A stretch of DNA of 64,000 nt from Arthrobacter_H sp030452125 (lineage in GTDB: Bacteria > Actinomycetota > Actinomycetes > Actinomycetales > Micrococcaceae). How positions within the stretch are numbered: the first letter of the stretch is position 1; every line of letters starts with the position of its first letter. The notes beneath the pieces were generated by a model. That model had not been told where the DNA came from, searched no databases, and saw only the letters and a list, made by a program, of their open reading frames with translations. A program made the translations under genes and the position numbers. Of this stretch, positions 1-8,872 are shown piece after piece. The stretch is from NCBI GenBank assembly GCA_052379645.1, contig JBQSYU010000001.1. One strand, given 5' to 3'.

Positions 1-99
1 GACCGGCTTGTACCACACCGGAAGGGCCTTGACATCCCCGTTCTTATTGGCGGCTTCAGACTGCCTGCGGGCCTTGCGGCGGGTCCTCGACTCGGGCAC
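1..99 (-). CDS. crgA: CrgA cell-division protein, N-terminal part (cut by window edge)
   Basis: Only the first 33 codons are inside the window. They start at a GTG with an AGGAG Shine-Dalgarno five bases upstream (positions 105-109). The translation begins VPESRTRRKAR and continues through a basic, polar stretch to ALPVWYKPV, matching the cytoplasmic N-terminus of actinobacterial CrgA (MPESR..., ending in WY.P before the first membrane helix). CrgA is a small two-helix membrane protein that interacts with FtsZ, FtsI/PBPs and CwsA in the divisome. Its position, divergent from a sortase gene and next to trpG and pknB, is the conserved Rv0011c-Rv0014c type arrangement. The two membrane helices lie outside the window, so the call rests on the N-terminus and on synteny. 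Confidence 0.85.
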   Translation of the reverse strand, partial: MPESRTRRKARRQSEAANKNGDVKALPVWYKPV

Positions 100-119
100 T
101 GGTACTCCTGACCTTGGGC

Positions 120-146
120 GGGTCAAACACTCGTTGTTTGCGACCC
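120..146. repeat. Inverted repeat in the crgA-sortase intergenic region
   Basis: CAAACA (124-129) and TGTTTG (135-140) form a perfect 6-bp inverted repeat with a 5-nt loop. It is flanked by GGGT (120-123) and ACCC (143-146), offset by two bases. It lies just upstream of crgA and could be an operator or an RNA hairpin in the crgA leader. No function can be assigned. Confidence 0.35.
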
Positions 147-240
147 GGGCGATACTGTCATGGGTGGGGGCCGGCACAGCAGTATCCATGCGGCCACCCA
201 CGTCACCGACATTCTACCGGTACCGCGTCAGGAGGTTTTC

Positions 241-1041
241 GTGCCCGCTGTCCCCGAGTCAACAGCGCCGCTGAAACCCGGGCGTCGACGGAGCCGATCC
301 GCGGCGATCATCGGTGGCCTCGGCGAGGTCCTGGTGACGCTCGGGGTCATCGTTCTCCTTTTCGTGGCATGGGAGCTGTGGTGGACCAACATTGAAGCCG
401 ATGGCGCCCAGGAAGAGCTGACGTCCAGAACGCTGCAGGAATTCGCCGGTGGTGATGCGAACGCCTCCACCGGCCCTTCCCAATCGGCAGAGGCCGCCGA
501 TGCCGACCGGAAGAAGTACGGCACCCCGGAAAAAACCAACCTGGACGGGGAGGAGACCTTCGGGGTCCTGTATGTGCCGCGCTTCGGGAAGGACTATGCG
601 CGGCCCATCTCCGAAGGGGTAGGCAGCGACGTCCTCGACCATTTGGGCATCGGACACTACCCGCAGACACAATTGCCCGGCGAACAGGGGAACTTCGCCG
701 TCGCGGCGCACCGGCAGACCCACGGACAGGTCTTCTGGGATATCGACAAGCTGGTCGACGGGGACCAGCTGTACGTCCAGACCCGGCAGGGCTACTACAC
801 CTACCGGTACCGCAGCACGGAGATCGTCGATCCCTCGGATTCCAAGGTCCTGCTGCCGGTGCCGCACGAACCCGGGGAACAGGCCGGCGAATCCTTGCTG
901 ACGATGACCAGTTGCCATCCGCCGTTCACGACACGGATGCGGATCATCGCCTATTCGGAGCTTGAATCATGGCGCCCCTTGGATGCGGGACCCCCAGCGG
1001 TGATCGCCGAAGCCGTGGGTCGCGCGACCGGCGGCGGCTGA
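241..1041 (+). CDS. Class E sortase
   Basis: Membrane-anchored cysteine transpeptidase (266 aa) that joins sorting-signal proteins to the cell wall. The GTG at 241 is chosen because it follows an AGGAGG Shine-Dalgarno. An in-frame ATG at 160 has none. The protein has a basic N-terminus, one membrane helix at about residues 21-44, an Ala/Glu-rich linker, and a C-terminal sortase beta-barrel. Visible catalytic elements are His157 (AAHRQTHG), Cys225 in TMTSCHP, and Arg232/Arg234 seven to nine residues after the Cys. The T-x-T-x-C-H-P pattern is that of class E enzymes, which usually recognise LAxTG. The small membrane protein and trpG follow on the same strand. No sorting-signal substrate is visible in this window. 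Confidence 0.9.
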   Translation: MPAVPESTAPLKPGRRRSRSAAIIGGLGEVLVTLGVIVLLFVAWELWWTNIEADGAQEELTSRTLQEFAGGDANASTGPSQSAEAADADRKKYGTPEKTNLDGEETFGVLYVPRFGKDYARPISEGVGSDVLDHLGIGHYPQTQLPGEQGNFAVAAHRQTHGQVFWDIDKLVDGDQLYVQTRQGYYTYRYRSTEIVDPSDSKVLLPVPHEPGEQAGESLLTMTSCHPPFTTRMRIIAYSELESWRPLDAGPPAVIAEAVGRATGGG

Positions 1042-1107
1042 ATCCGGAAATCTACGTCCCCGGTCCGCCACCATCGAAGAACACCACCCCAGTGAAGGAG
1101 TCAGAGC

Positions 1108-1272
1108 GTGTACGCATGGTTATTCGGAAAGCTACCCGGCCCGTGGTGGGTGCGTCTGTTGATTTCAGCATTGCTGGCGGTGCTCGTCATACTGGTGTTG
1201 ATGGAATACGTGTTTCCCTGGGCCAGTCAGTACAGCCCATGGACCGAATCAACGATTGGTCTGGTGCAGTGA
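1108..1272 (+). CDS. Small single-pass membrane protein between sortase and trpG
   Basis: A 54-residue ORF that starts at GTG behind a GAAGGAG Shine-Dalgarno (1094-1100) and ends at TGA two bases before the trpG ATG. It reads VYAWLFGKLPGPWW, then a strongly hydrophobic helix at about residues 15-32 (VRLLISALLAVLVILVLM), then a short aromatic tail with EYVFPW and PWTES. The good ribosome site, the tight packing with trpG and the coherent membrane topology argue that it is real. Small membrane proteins are commonly found at this place in actinobacterial genomes. I do not know a function. A role with the sortase or CrgA is only a guess from position. Confidence 0.8.
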   Translation: MYAWLFGKLPGPWWVRLLISALLAVLVILVLMEYVFPWASQYSPWTESTIGLVQ

Positions 1273-1274
1273 CA

Positions 1275-1919
1275 ATGCCCGCCCCCACGCGGATCCTAGT
1301 GATCGACAACTATGACAGCTTTGTCTATACGCTGGTCGGCTACCTGCGCGAACTCGGTGCCGAAACGACCGTCGTGCGCAATGACGACGTGACGGTGGCC
1401 CAGGCCATTGAACTGGCCGAGGCCCGGGACGGTGTCCTGGTCTCCCCCGGCCCCGGGACGCCCGGCGAATCCGGGGTCTGCATCGATCTCATCCGTTGGT
1501 GTGGTGAACACGCCAAACCGATGTTGGGGGTCTGCCTCGGACACCAGGCCCTCGCCGAGGCCTACGGCGGGGTCGTCACGCACGCCGAGGAACTCATGCA
1601 CGGCAAGACCTCGTCGGTCCATCATGGAACCCACCCGTTGTTCCACGACATCAGCAATCCGTTCACGGCCACCCGCTACCATTCCCTGGCGGCGGTCCGC
1701 GCGTCGATCCCGGATGAGTTGGAGATCATCGCCGAAACCGATGGTGGCGTCGTCATGGGTCTGGCCCACCGCGAGGCCCCCCTATGGGGCGTCCAGTTCC
1801 ACCCCGAGTCGGTGCTCACCGAAGGTGGGTACCACATGCTGGGGAACTGGCTGGAAGCACTCGGCCTCTCCGGTGCGGCGGCCCGCGCCGAGAAATTGAG
1901 CCCGTTGATCACCGACTGA
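1275..1919 (+). CDS. trpG: Glutamine amidotransferase of anthranilate / aminodeoxychorismate synthase
   Basis: Class I glutamine amidotransferase subunit (214 aa) that releases ammonia from glutamine for anthranilate synthase (tryptophan) or aminodeoxychorismate synthase (folate). The start motif ILVIDNYDSF, the oxyanion segment SPGPGTP, the nucleophile Cys87 in LGVCLGHQAL and the His176/Glu178 pair in VQFHPESV are all present, so it should be active. ATG at 1275 begins the conserved N-terminus and lies two bases after the stop of the small membrane protein. In Actinobacteria the copy at this locus is called trpG or pabA. With no trpE or pabB nearby, sequence alone does not decide which partner it serves, and it may serve both. 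Confidence 0.9.
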   Translation: MPAPTRILVIDNYDSFVYTLVGYLRELGAETTVVRNDDVTVAQAIELAEARDGVLVSPGPGTPGESGVCIDLIRWCGEHAKPMLGVCLGHQALAEAYGGVVTHAEELMHGKTSSVHHGTHPLFHDISNPFTATRYHSLAAVRASIPDELEIIAETDGGVVMGLAHREAPLWGVQFHPESVLTEGGYHMLGNWLEALGLSGAAARAEKLSPLITD

Positions 1920-1995
1920 TCCGGCCACACCTGGCCACTGTTCCGCCCAGCCCCCACCTCGGCAAGGAAGCGGCGTTTCCTGGACGGGACAGCGG

Positions 1996-4041
1996 CTAGG
2001 GGGAGGGTTCGGCTGCCTTCGAGGACTTTGACGCCTTCTTGGAGGCCTTGGCCGACTCGGACGCAGCCTTCTCCGATGACTTCTCGGCCGCCTTCGAACT
2101 CTTTGAACTTTCCTTCGCCGACTCCTTGGACTCCTTGGAATCCGATCCGGGTTCGGATTCGGACGGTGGAGCAGAGGGGGATTCCTCCGGTTCCGGCTTC
2201 TTCGCGATCTTGACCCTCACGGTGCCGTCCTGATCCAGATCCTTGCCACCCACGGGAGTCTGTTCGATGACGCTATCGACGGGCTTGGAGCTCTCCTTTT
2301 CTTCGGATTCGAGTTGCAACCCGACGGCGTTGTCGGAGAGGACCTTGCGCGCCTCGTCCACATCCAGGCCGATGAGCGAAGGAACAGTGACCTTGCCCGT
2401 GGAGAGCGTCAGTTCGATCAGACTGCCGGTCTTGACCTTCTCCCCCAGCTTCGGATTCGTCCCGATGAGGCTGCCCAGTTCCACGGTCGCCGTGTTCTCG
2501 CGCTTCACATCGTCGGAGACGTCCAAACCCAGCCGTTCCAGCGTGCTGCGCACGGTGGCCTCCGACTGGCCGGCCAGGTCCTTGGGCAGGGTCACCTGTT
2601 CGGGGCCCTGAGATACCAGCAGTTGGACCTCGGAGTCCTTGCGTGTCGAGGAGCCGGCCTTCGGGTCGGTTCCCACCACGGAGCCGGAATCGACGTCGTC
2701 GTCGTAGACCTCCTTGGTGACGGGCTTCAGATTGGCGGCGTAGATCTTGTTCTGTGCATCGATCACCGACAAGTTCGATACGTCGGGAACGGGGATCATG
2801 GCATTGCGTTCCTGCTGGTCCTGGCTCCAGTTCCAGAAGAACCAGGCACCGAGGGCGATGACAATCACCGCCAGAATGGAAAAGACGGTGATCCATGCCC
2901 GTCGGCGCGACGTGCGTTGACGGTCGGCCTCGTCGGTCCGGGAGGGGCCCGAAGACCCGGCGAGCAAGGACTCTTGTGAATCGGTGGCGTGCACGGCAGG
3001 CTGTTTCCCGGTGTCCCCGGCCCCGCCGGAGCCCTCGGCGGCCAGAGCGGCAGTACGTTCCCTGCCCTCGTTCCCGGGGGGCCCGGAAGCGAGGGCCTGC
3101 GTGGGTGGTTCGGTGGTCAGCATCGCCTGGGTCGACATAGGCATGACGGCCAGGGCCTGGGTGGCATCGCCCAGATCCTTCGGAACGGGGCGGTCGTCCT
3201 GGGCCGCGCGCAACGCGGCAGCGAAAGCCGCGGCATCCTGATAGCGGTCGTCCCGGTCCTTCGTCAGTGCCGTGGAGATGACCTCGTCGATCCGAGGGCT
3301 GATTTCGGGGTTGTGGACGCTGGCGGCGACCGGCTTTTCACTCACATGCTGGAAGGCCACGGAGACGGGACTGTCGCCCGTGAAGGGTGGCCTGCCGGTG
3401 AGCAGCTCATAGAGGAGGCAGCCTGCCGAATACAGGTCGCTGCGGGCATCGACGGTTTCCCCGCGGGCCTGTTCGGGGGAGAAATACTGGGCCGTCCCCA
3501 CCACGACTTGCGTCTGGGTCATGGTGGCCGAGGAATCGGACATGGCGCGGGCGATACCAAAATCCATGACCTTTACGGCGTCGTCGCCGGTGACCATCAC
3601 ATTGGAGGGCTTGATGTCCCGGTGGACGATGCCCATGCGGTGGCTGTATTCCAGGGCCGACAGGACGCCGAGCGTGTACCTGACCGAGGACTGGGGATTC
3701 AATTCCCCGGCCTTGGACAGATCACGCAGGGTCTTCCCCCGGACATACTCCATGACGATGTACGGCAGCTTGGTGACGTGGTCCCCCGAAGCATCAACAT
3801 CCTCTTCGCCGGTGTCGTACACGGAGACGATGGCTGGATGGTTCAACCCGGCGACGGCCTGGGCCTCCCGGCGGAAGCGGGTCTGGAACACCGGATCGCG
3901 GGCCAGGTCGCGACGCAGCAGCTTGATCGCGACCTCGCGCCCGAGCCGGAGGTCGCGGGCATGGTAAACATCCGCCATGCCGCCGCGACCAATGAGGTCG
4001 CCGACTTCATAGCGGGCGTTCAGGATTCGGGGTTCAGTCAC
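1996..4041 (-). CDS. pknB: Ser/Thr protein kinase PknB with three PASTA domains
   Basis: Transmembrane Ser/Thr kinase (681 aa) that senses muropeptides or lipid II through extracellular PASTA repeats and phosphorylates growth and division proteins. Order: kinase about 8-275 (glycine loop GRGGMADVY, Lys40, HRDIKPSN with Asp142, DFG Asp160, activation loop TMTQTQ with the autophosphorylatable Thr pair), a linker, a membrane helix about 382-404, PASTA about 417-481, 482-549 and 550-615, and a 66-residue Ser/Lys/Ala/Glu-rich tail. GTG at 4041 is preferred over an upstream GTG at 4056 because AGAGG precedes it at good spacing and MTEPR is the family start. It is the last gene of the fhaA-to-pknB operon, 24 nt after pknA. 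Confidence 0.96.
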   Translation of the reverse strand: MTEPRILNARYEVGDLIGRGGMADVYHARDLRLGREVAIKLLRRDLARDPVFQTRFRREAQAVAGLNHPAIVSVYDTGEEDVDASGDHVTKLPYIVMEYVRGKTLRDLSKAGELNPQSSVRYTLGVLSALEYSHRMGIVHRDIKPSNVMVTGDDAVKVMDFGIARAMSDSSATMTQTQVVVGTAQYFSPEQARGETVDARSDLYSAGCLLYELLTGRPPFTGDSPVSVAFQHVSEKPVAASVHNPEISPRIDEVISTALTKDRDDRYQDAAAFAAALRAAQDDRPVPKDLGDATQALAVMPMSTQAMLTTEPPTQALASGPPGNEGRERTAALAAEGSGGAGDTGKQPAVHATDSQESLLAGSSGPSRTDEADRQRTSRRRAWITVFSILAVIVIALGAWFFWNWSQDQQERNAMIPVPDVSNLSVIDAQNKIYAANLKPVTKEVYDDDVDSGSVVGTDPKAGSSTRKDSEVQLLVSQGPEQVTLPKDLAGQSEATVRSTLERLGLDVSDDVKRENTATVELGSLIGTNPKLGEKVKTGSLIELTLSTGKVTVPSLIGLDVDEARKVLSDNAVGLQLESEEKESSKPVDSVIEQTPVGGKDLDQDGTVRVKIAKKPEPEESPSAPPSESEPGSDSKESKESAKESSKSSKAAEKSSEKAASESAKASKKASKSSKAAEPSP

Positions 4042-4065
4042 ACATTTCCTCTGCACGCCTCAGCG

Positions 4066-5952
4066 TTAGTTGCCCGCGCCGGTCGGGGCGGCCTGCTTGA
4101 AATTTCCATTTGACCCCTTGTCGTCCTTGGCAGCGTCAGGGTTTTTCGAATCCGTCGGCTTGGTTGCTGGAGGCTCCGTGACCGGGGCCTTGGACGGTGC
4201 CGTTTCCTTGGGAGGTTCGGTCTGTTCCGAGGTGGTGGGGGCCTGCGTCGGCGGGGCAGGTGCGGAGCTACTGGCCTTGCTGCTGGAGGGCTTCGAGGAT
4301 TTGCTGCTCGGAGCCGGCGTGGACTTCCTGGTCGGCGCGGGGGCCTTGGTCTTGGTCTCTTGCACCGGCGGAGGCGGAGGCGTGTTTTCCACCGGCAGCG
4401 GCACGGCGTAGCTCAGCTCGATCACGGTGCCGACCTTGACGGTACCGGTGGGGGAAACGGCAACGACCGAATTCTCCGGATCGCTGGCTTCCTTCTCCTT
4501 CGTCGACACCTCCAGGCCCAGGTCCTTCAATTCGGCCGAGGCCTTGTCGACGTCCATGCCGAGGTAGTCGTCAGCATCGACCTTGACGGTCTTCTGCGAG
4601 GACTGCGCGCTTGATGCCGGAGACTCGTTGCCGGTCTTGTCACCGGTGAACATGGGCACGAGCCACACCGCGAGCAAGGCCAGGACCACGATCACGATCA
4701 GGGGCCAGATCCAGGGGTTCCGCTTTTTCCGCGGAGGGGTCCCGGAACCGCCTGAGGCTCCGCCGGCGCCGGCCCCGGCACCAGCTGCGGCGCCGTCCTC
4801 GTCATCGGGATCCCAATCCTTGCTGGCGCCGAGGACCGAATTGAAATCCTGGTCGTCGTTGCCGGACCCGGCCCCGGCGCCCGCGGCGGCGGCGGCACCC
4901 TGGACGCGAGTGGCGTCAGCGTCGTCGTACTCCTTGCTGGCCTGCGGACCGCGGGTGGTCTGGTCGGAGACCATGGGCAAGGCACTGGTGCTCGGGGTCC
5001 CCGAACCCGCCTCTGGTGTCTGCGGGTTGGCCTGGGTGGGAGCATCTCCCACGTTGATGGCCTGCGTGGCGTCGCCACCGCCGGTTCCCAGGAACGGGAT
5101 GATGCCCGGGACGGCGGTTTGGGCCGCCTCGAGGTTGTCGGCCCGGATGGCGTCGGCCGCCTCCGCCAGCTTCGTGGCGGTCTCCGGTCGTTCCGCCGGA
5201 CTCTTGGCCAGCATCGACATGATCAAAGCCCGATATTTGGCCGGGATGGATTCATCGAGTGCCGGAGGGTTGTCGTTGACCTGGGCCAGCGCAATGGCGA
5301 TCTGTGATTCGCCGGTGAACGGTCGACGACCGGCCAGGCACTCGTAGCCGATGACTCCGAGGGAGTAGATGTCCGAAGACCCGCTGGCCTGCTGCCCGGT
5401 GGCCTGTTCGGGGGCAAGATACTGGGCGGTGCCCATGACCTGCCCGGTCGCGGTCAGGGGGACCTGGTCGGCGATGCGTGCAATGCCGAAGTCGGTGATC
5501 TTCACCCGACCATCGGGCAGGATGAGCAGGTTGCCCGGCTTCACATCCCGGTGGACCAGGCCCTGTGCATGGGCCGCGGCGAGGGCGCGGGCGGTTTGGG
5601 CGATGATGGACATGGTCCTGTCGGGGGACAGGACCCGTTCGCGTTCGATGATGGCGGACAGCGGCTGGCCGGGGACCAGCTCCATGACCAGGTAGGCCGA
5701 ACCGCCTTCCTCGCCGTAGTCGAACACGTTGGCGATGCCTACGTGGTTCAACAATGCCGTATGGCGTGCCTCGGCGCGGAAACGCTGCAGGAAGCCGGGG
5801 TCGCCGGTGTATTCCTCCTTGAGGATCTTGATGGCGACGATCCGGCCAAGGATCTCATCGCGCGCCTTCCAGACCTCCCCCATTCCGCCGATGGCTATCC
5901 GCTCGGTCAGTTGGAACCGACCGCCCAGGGTGATACCCGATGTAGGCCTCAC
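4066..5952 (-). CDS. pknA: Ser/Thr protein kinase PknA-type with one C-terminal PASTA domain
   Basis: Transmembrane Ser/Thr kinase (628 aa). The kinase domain, about 12-270, carries GGMGEVW, Lys42, HRDVKPGN (Asp136), DFG (Asp154) and the activation loop LTATGQ. A 140-residue Ala/Gly/Asp-rich linker leads to a basic stop-transfer segment and a membrane helix at about 413-436. A PASTA-like domain (about 453-518) and a long Pro/Ser/Thr/Lys tail follow outside. The GTG start overlaps the pbpA stop by four bases (GTGA), so it is probably translationally coupled. Mycobacterial PknA has no PASTA domain, so this architecture differs. It likely phosphorylates division proteins together with PknB. Confidence 0.93.
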   Translation of the reverse strand: MRPTSGITLGGRFQLTERIAIGGMGEVWKARDEILGRIVAIKILKEEYTGDPGFLQRFRAEARHTALLNHVGIANVFDYGEEGGSAYLVMELVPGQPLSAIIERERVLSPDRTMSIIAQTARALAAAHAQGLVHRDVKPGNLLILPDGRVKITDFGIARIADQVPLTATGQVMGTAQYLAPEQATGQQASGSSDIYSLGVIGYECLAGRRPFTGESQIAIALAQVNDNPPALDESIPAKYRALIMSMLAKSPAERPETATKLAEAADAIRADNLEAAQTAVPGIIPFLGTGGGDATQAINVGDAPTQANPQTPEAGSGTPSTSALPMVSDQTTRGPQASKEYDDADATRVQGAAAAAGAGAGSGNDDQDFNSVLGASKDWDPDDEDGAAAGAGAGAGGASGGSGTPPRKKRNPWIWPLIVIVVLALLAVWLVPMFTGDKTGNESPASSAQSSQKTVKVDADDYLGMDVDKASAELKDLGLEVSTKEKEASDPENSVVAVSPTGTVKVGTVIELSYAVPLPVENTPPPPPVQETKTKAPAPTRKSTPAPSSKSSKPSSSKASSSAPAPPTQAPTTSEQTEPPKETAPSKAPVTEPPATKPTDSKNPDAAKDDKGSNGNFKQAAPTGAGN

Positions 5953-7397
5953 TTATTGAACACCGCCTCTAGCATCTTCTTCAGGTTTGGACTGGTCAGG
6001 TTGTGGCCGGTCTCGTAGTCGGTCTTTTCTATGACAATGGTGACAGCGACCTCCGGGTCATCCGCCGGGGCGAAGCCGGTGATCCACGAATTGACGCGTT
6101 TGGTCCCATCTCCGAGTTGCGCCGTGCCGGTCTTCGCCGCGATGTCCAGCCCGGGGATGTCTGCCGTGTAGGCCGTCCCGCCCTTGAGTGGTGCGCGCAT
6201 CAATTCGGTCACCTGGTTGGCCACCTTCTTGGTCGTTGCCGTACTGAATTCCTCGGGCTTCGGTTCTTCCAGCACGCTCAGATCCGGAGCGGTGACCCGT
6301 TTGATCAGGTTCGGCTTCATGATGACCCCGTCATTGGCGATGCCCATGGCGACCATGTTCATCTGCAGGGGCGTGGTCTTGACGTCGAACTGTCCGATCG
6401 AGGACAGGCCCAACTGGTCCGGAGTGAGATCGCTCGGGAATTGGCTGGGGGTCACGCGTTGCGGGATCTCCAGTTGCTGGCCGAAACCGAAACGTTCGGT
6501 GACGTCGCGCAAGGCGTCCTGCCCGACCGCCTCGCTCATGGCCACGAATGGCGTGTTGCAACTCTGGGCCACGATGAATTCGAGCTTGGCCCGGTTCTGG
6601 TTCGCGCAGATGCCCTGGTCGAAGTTGTTCACCTTCGTCGAAGTGCCCGGCAGAGTGATCGACGTCGGATTGTCGTAGACCGAATCAAGGTCGTACTTCC
6701 CCGATTCCAGGCCCGCGACCAGGTCGAGGATCTTGAAGGTGGAACCCGGTGAGATCAGATTGTTGATGGCCGGGTTGATGTTCGGGCTCAGTCCGTTCGT
6801 CTCGAGGATGTCCGCCATGTTCTTCGAGGCGATCTTCCCGCTATGCACGGCCAGGAGGTTGGTGTCATAGCTGGGCTTGGACACCATGGCCAGGATGTTT
6901 CCCGTACTCGGTTCGGAGACGATGATGGTCCCCTGCTGTCCGTCGGGGATCAGATTATAGGCCGTCTTCTGGAGAGCCGGGTCGATGGTGAGCTCCACGG
7001 AGGCACCCTCGGTGGATTGACCGGTCAACAAGTTGACCATGCGGTTGTAGAACTGCGAGTCGCTCTGCCCGTTGAGCTCGTCGTTCATGACGCCTTCGAG
7101 GTGGTTGGCACCGTAGGTCAGCGAGTAGAAGCCGGTCAGGTGCGCATACAGTTTCGGGTCGTGGTACACGCGTTGGTAGTCGAATTGGTCATCGGAGGCG
7201 ACGGATTCGGCGATCGGTGTTCCGTCGACCAGCAAGGCACCACGGGCCAGATCGAAGTTCTTGTACAGCTGCCGGGTGTTGAGCGGATTGGCGTTGAGGT
7301 CCTTGACCGCGAAGAACTGGATGTAGCTCAGGGCGCCGAAGATCAGGACGAAGAGGCAGACGATGGCGATCCACACGTGGCGTATGGCGGTGTTCAT
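5949..7397 (-). CDS. pbpA: Penicillin-binding protein PbpA (class B transpeptidase)
   Basis: Peptidoglycan D,D-transpeptidase (482 aa) of elongation or septation. It has an N-terminal membrane anchor at about residues 8-29, a PBP dimer-type region, and a transpeptidase domain with the complete active site: STFK (Ser219/Lys222), SCN (279-281) and KTG (422-424). ATG at 7397 overlaps the rodA stop (ATGA). Pairing with rodA supports a SEDS glycosyltransferase plus class B PBP complex. Its position before pknA and pknB suggests direct control by phosphorylation, as known for mycobacterial PbpA. Expression follows the fhaA-led operon. Confidence 0.95.
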   Translation of the reverse strand: MNTAIRHVWIAIVCLFVLIFGALSYIQFFAVKDLNANPLNTRQLYKNFDLARGALLVDGTPIAESVASDDQFDYQRVYHDPKLYAHLTGFYSLTYGANHLEGVMNDELNGQSDSQFYNRMVNLLTGQSTEGASVELTIDPALQKTAYNLIPDGQQGTIIVSEPSTGNILAMVSKPSYDTNLLAVHSGKIASKNMADILETNGLSPNINPAINNLISPGSTFKILDLVAGLESGKYDLDSVYDNPTSITLPGTSTKVNNFDQGICANQNRAKLEFIVAQSCNTPFVAMSEAVGQDALRDVTERFGFGQQLEIPQRVTPSQFPSDLTPDQLGLSSIGQFDVKTTPLQMNMVAMGIANDGVIMKPNLIKRVTAPDLSVLEEPKPEEFSTATTKKVANQVTELMRAPLKGGTAYTADIPGLDIAAKTGTAQLGDGTKRVNSWITGFAPADDPEVAVTIVIEKTDYETGHNLTSPNLKKMLEAVFNK

Positions 7398-8872
7398 GCG
7401 GTGTCCCCCTTTCGCGGTGGCGTGGCTACCTTGGCTTGTGCCTTCTTGGCGCGGCGCCGGGCGTCTTCCTCTTCGCGGGCCTTCGCCTTCGCGCTGATGT
7501 CTGGTCCGGCCGCGGCCATGTCCCGCTCGTTGAGCGGTCCCGTGAGGGCTGGTCTCCGGGAATTATGGGAGACTAGGAGCAATAGGGCGACGATGATCCA
7601 GTTGGAGAGCAGGGAGGACCCGCCCGCCGACATGAAGGGCGTGGTCAGCCCCGTCAATGGAATCAACAGAGTCACCCCTCCCATCAGGACGAAGCACTGT
7701 AGGCCGATGGTGAAGGAGAGGCCGGCGGCGAGCAGTTTGCCGAAGGCGTCCCGGCTGCCGAGGGCGGCGCGGATTCCACGGCTGATGAGGATGACGAACA
7801 GCAGGATGATGGCCACCAGGCCGATGAGACCCAGTTCCTCACCCAGGGCGGCGATGATCATGTCGGAGTTGGCCAGGGGGACGAAGTCGGGTCGTCCATT
7901 GCCCAGGCCGGTACCGAACAGTCCGCCGTTGGAGAGCCCGAAGAGGCCTTGGACGATTTGCCGGCTCCCGCCGTACTGCTGGTCGTAGACGGAGGGGTCG
8001 AAGGCGTGGAGCCAGGAATTCAGTCGCAAGGCGACGTGCGACATGAATTGCGCGGCAAAGAACCCGGCGACGACCACCATGACCAATCCGATGATGATCC
8101 AGCTGATACGCCCGGTCGCGACGTAGATCATGACCATGAACAGGCCGAAGAACAGGATGGATGAACCGAGGTCGCTCTGCATCACCAGCACGCCGATGCT
8201 GAGCAGCCAGGCGACGATCATGGGGCCGAGGTCCCTCGCCCGGGGGAGCTGCAGGGGACCGATCTTGCGGCCGGCCAGCAGGATCAGGTCCCGGTGGGTC
8301 GAGAGGTAACCGGCGAAGAAGAGCGCCAGGGTGATCTTGGCCAGCTCACCGGGCTGGAAGGAAAGGGGCCCGATGAAGATCCAGATGCGGGCGCCGTTGA
8401 TGACCTTGCCCAGGCCCGGCACGAGTGGCAGGAGCAGCAGGAGGGCACTGATGACCAGGAACGTGTAGGGGGCCTTGCGCAGGATGCGGTGGTCGCGAAC
8501 CAGCCATAGCGTGGCGATGGCAGCGGCCATGGCAAGGCCGGTCCACAACAGTTGGCGGGTCGCCGCATCGTCGTTGTTGGCCAGATCCAGCCGGTGGATC
8601 ATCGCGATCCCTATCCCGTTGAGCGCCACCACGCAGGGAAGAATGATCGGATCGGCATACTTCGCCCAGATCCTCAGCACGATATGCATGACCAGGGCCA
8701 TGCCGGCCAGGACGGCTCCTTGGGTGATGAACCCTTCGTCGAAACCATCCGTGTTGCTCAAGCTGACCAGGTAGTTGGCACCCACCGCGACGGCCAGGGC
8801 CAGGATCAGCAACACCAGTTCGGTATTGCGCCGTGGGATGGGCGCGGTCTCTAGTTCCGGGGTTTCGCTCAC
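7394..8872 (-). CDS. rodA: SEDS peptidoglycan glycosyltransferase RodA/FtsW
   Basis: Polytopic SEDS-family enzyme (492 aa) that polymerises lipid II into glycan strands with PbpA. It is rich in membrane helices throughout and contains the conserved NGARIWIFIGPLSFQPGELAK and GNGRPDFVPLANSDMI-type segments, including the catalytic Asp context of RodA/FtsW proteins. The C-terminus is a basic Lys/Ala/Arg cytoplasmic tail. GTG at 8872 is preferred because AGGAGG lies just upstream and it overlaps the pstP stop by four bases (GTGA). The reading frame stays open further upstream, but those codons lie inside pstP. Locus position supports RodA rather than the division-specific FtsW, which sits in the mur cluster elsewhere. 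Confidence 0.94.
   Translation of the reverse strand: MSETPELETAPIPRRNTELVLLILALAVAVGANYLVSLSNTDGFDEGFITQGAVLAGMALVMHIVLRIWAKYADPIILPCVVALNGIGIAMIHRLDLANNDDAATRQLLWTGLAMAAAIATLWLVRDHRILRKAPYTFLVISALLLLLPLVPGLGKVINGARIWIFIGPLSFQPGELAKITLALFFAGYLSTHRDLILLAGRKIGPLQLPRARDLGPMIVAWLLSIGVLVMQSDLGSSILFFGLFMVMIYVATGRISWIIIGLVMVVVAGFFAAQFMSHVALRLNSWLHAFDPSVYDQQYGGSRQIVQGLFGLSNGGLFGTGLGNGRPDFVPLANSDMIIAALGEELGLIGLVAIILLFVILISRGIRAALGSRDAFGKLLAAGLSFTIGLQCFVLMGGVTLLIPLTGLTTPFMSAGGSSLLSNWIIVALLLLVSHNSRRPALTGPLNERDMAAAGPDISAKAKAREEEDARRRAKKAQAKVATPPRKGDTA

Noticed and set aside
2989..4113. 374-codon open frame antisense to pknB
   Set aside because: Low-complexity Gly/Asp/His-rich translation typical of an antisense shadow of a high-GC gene.
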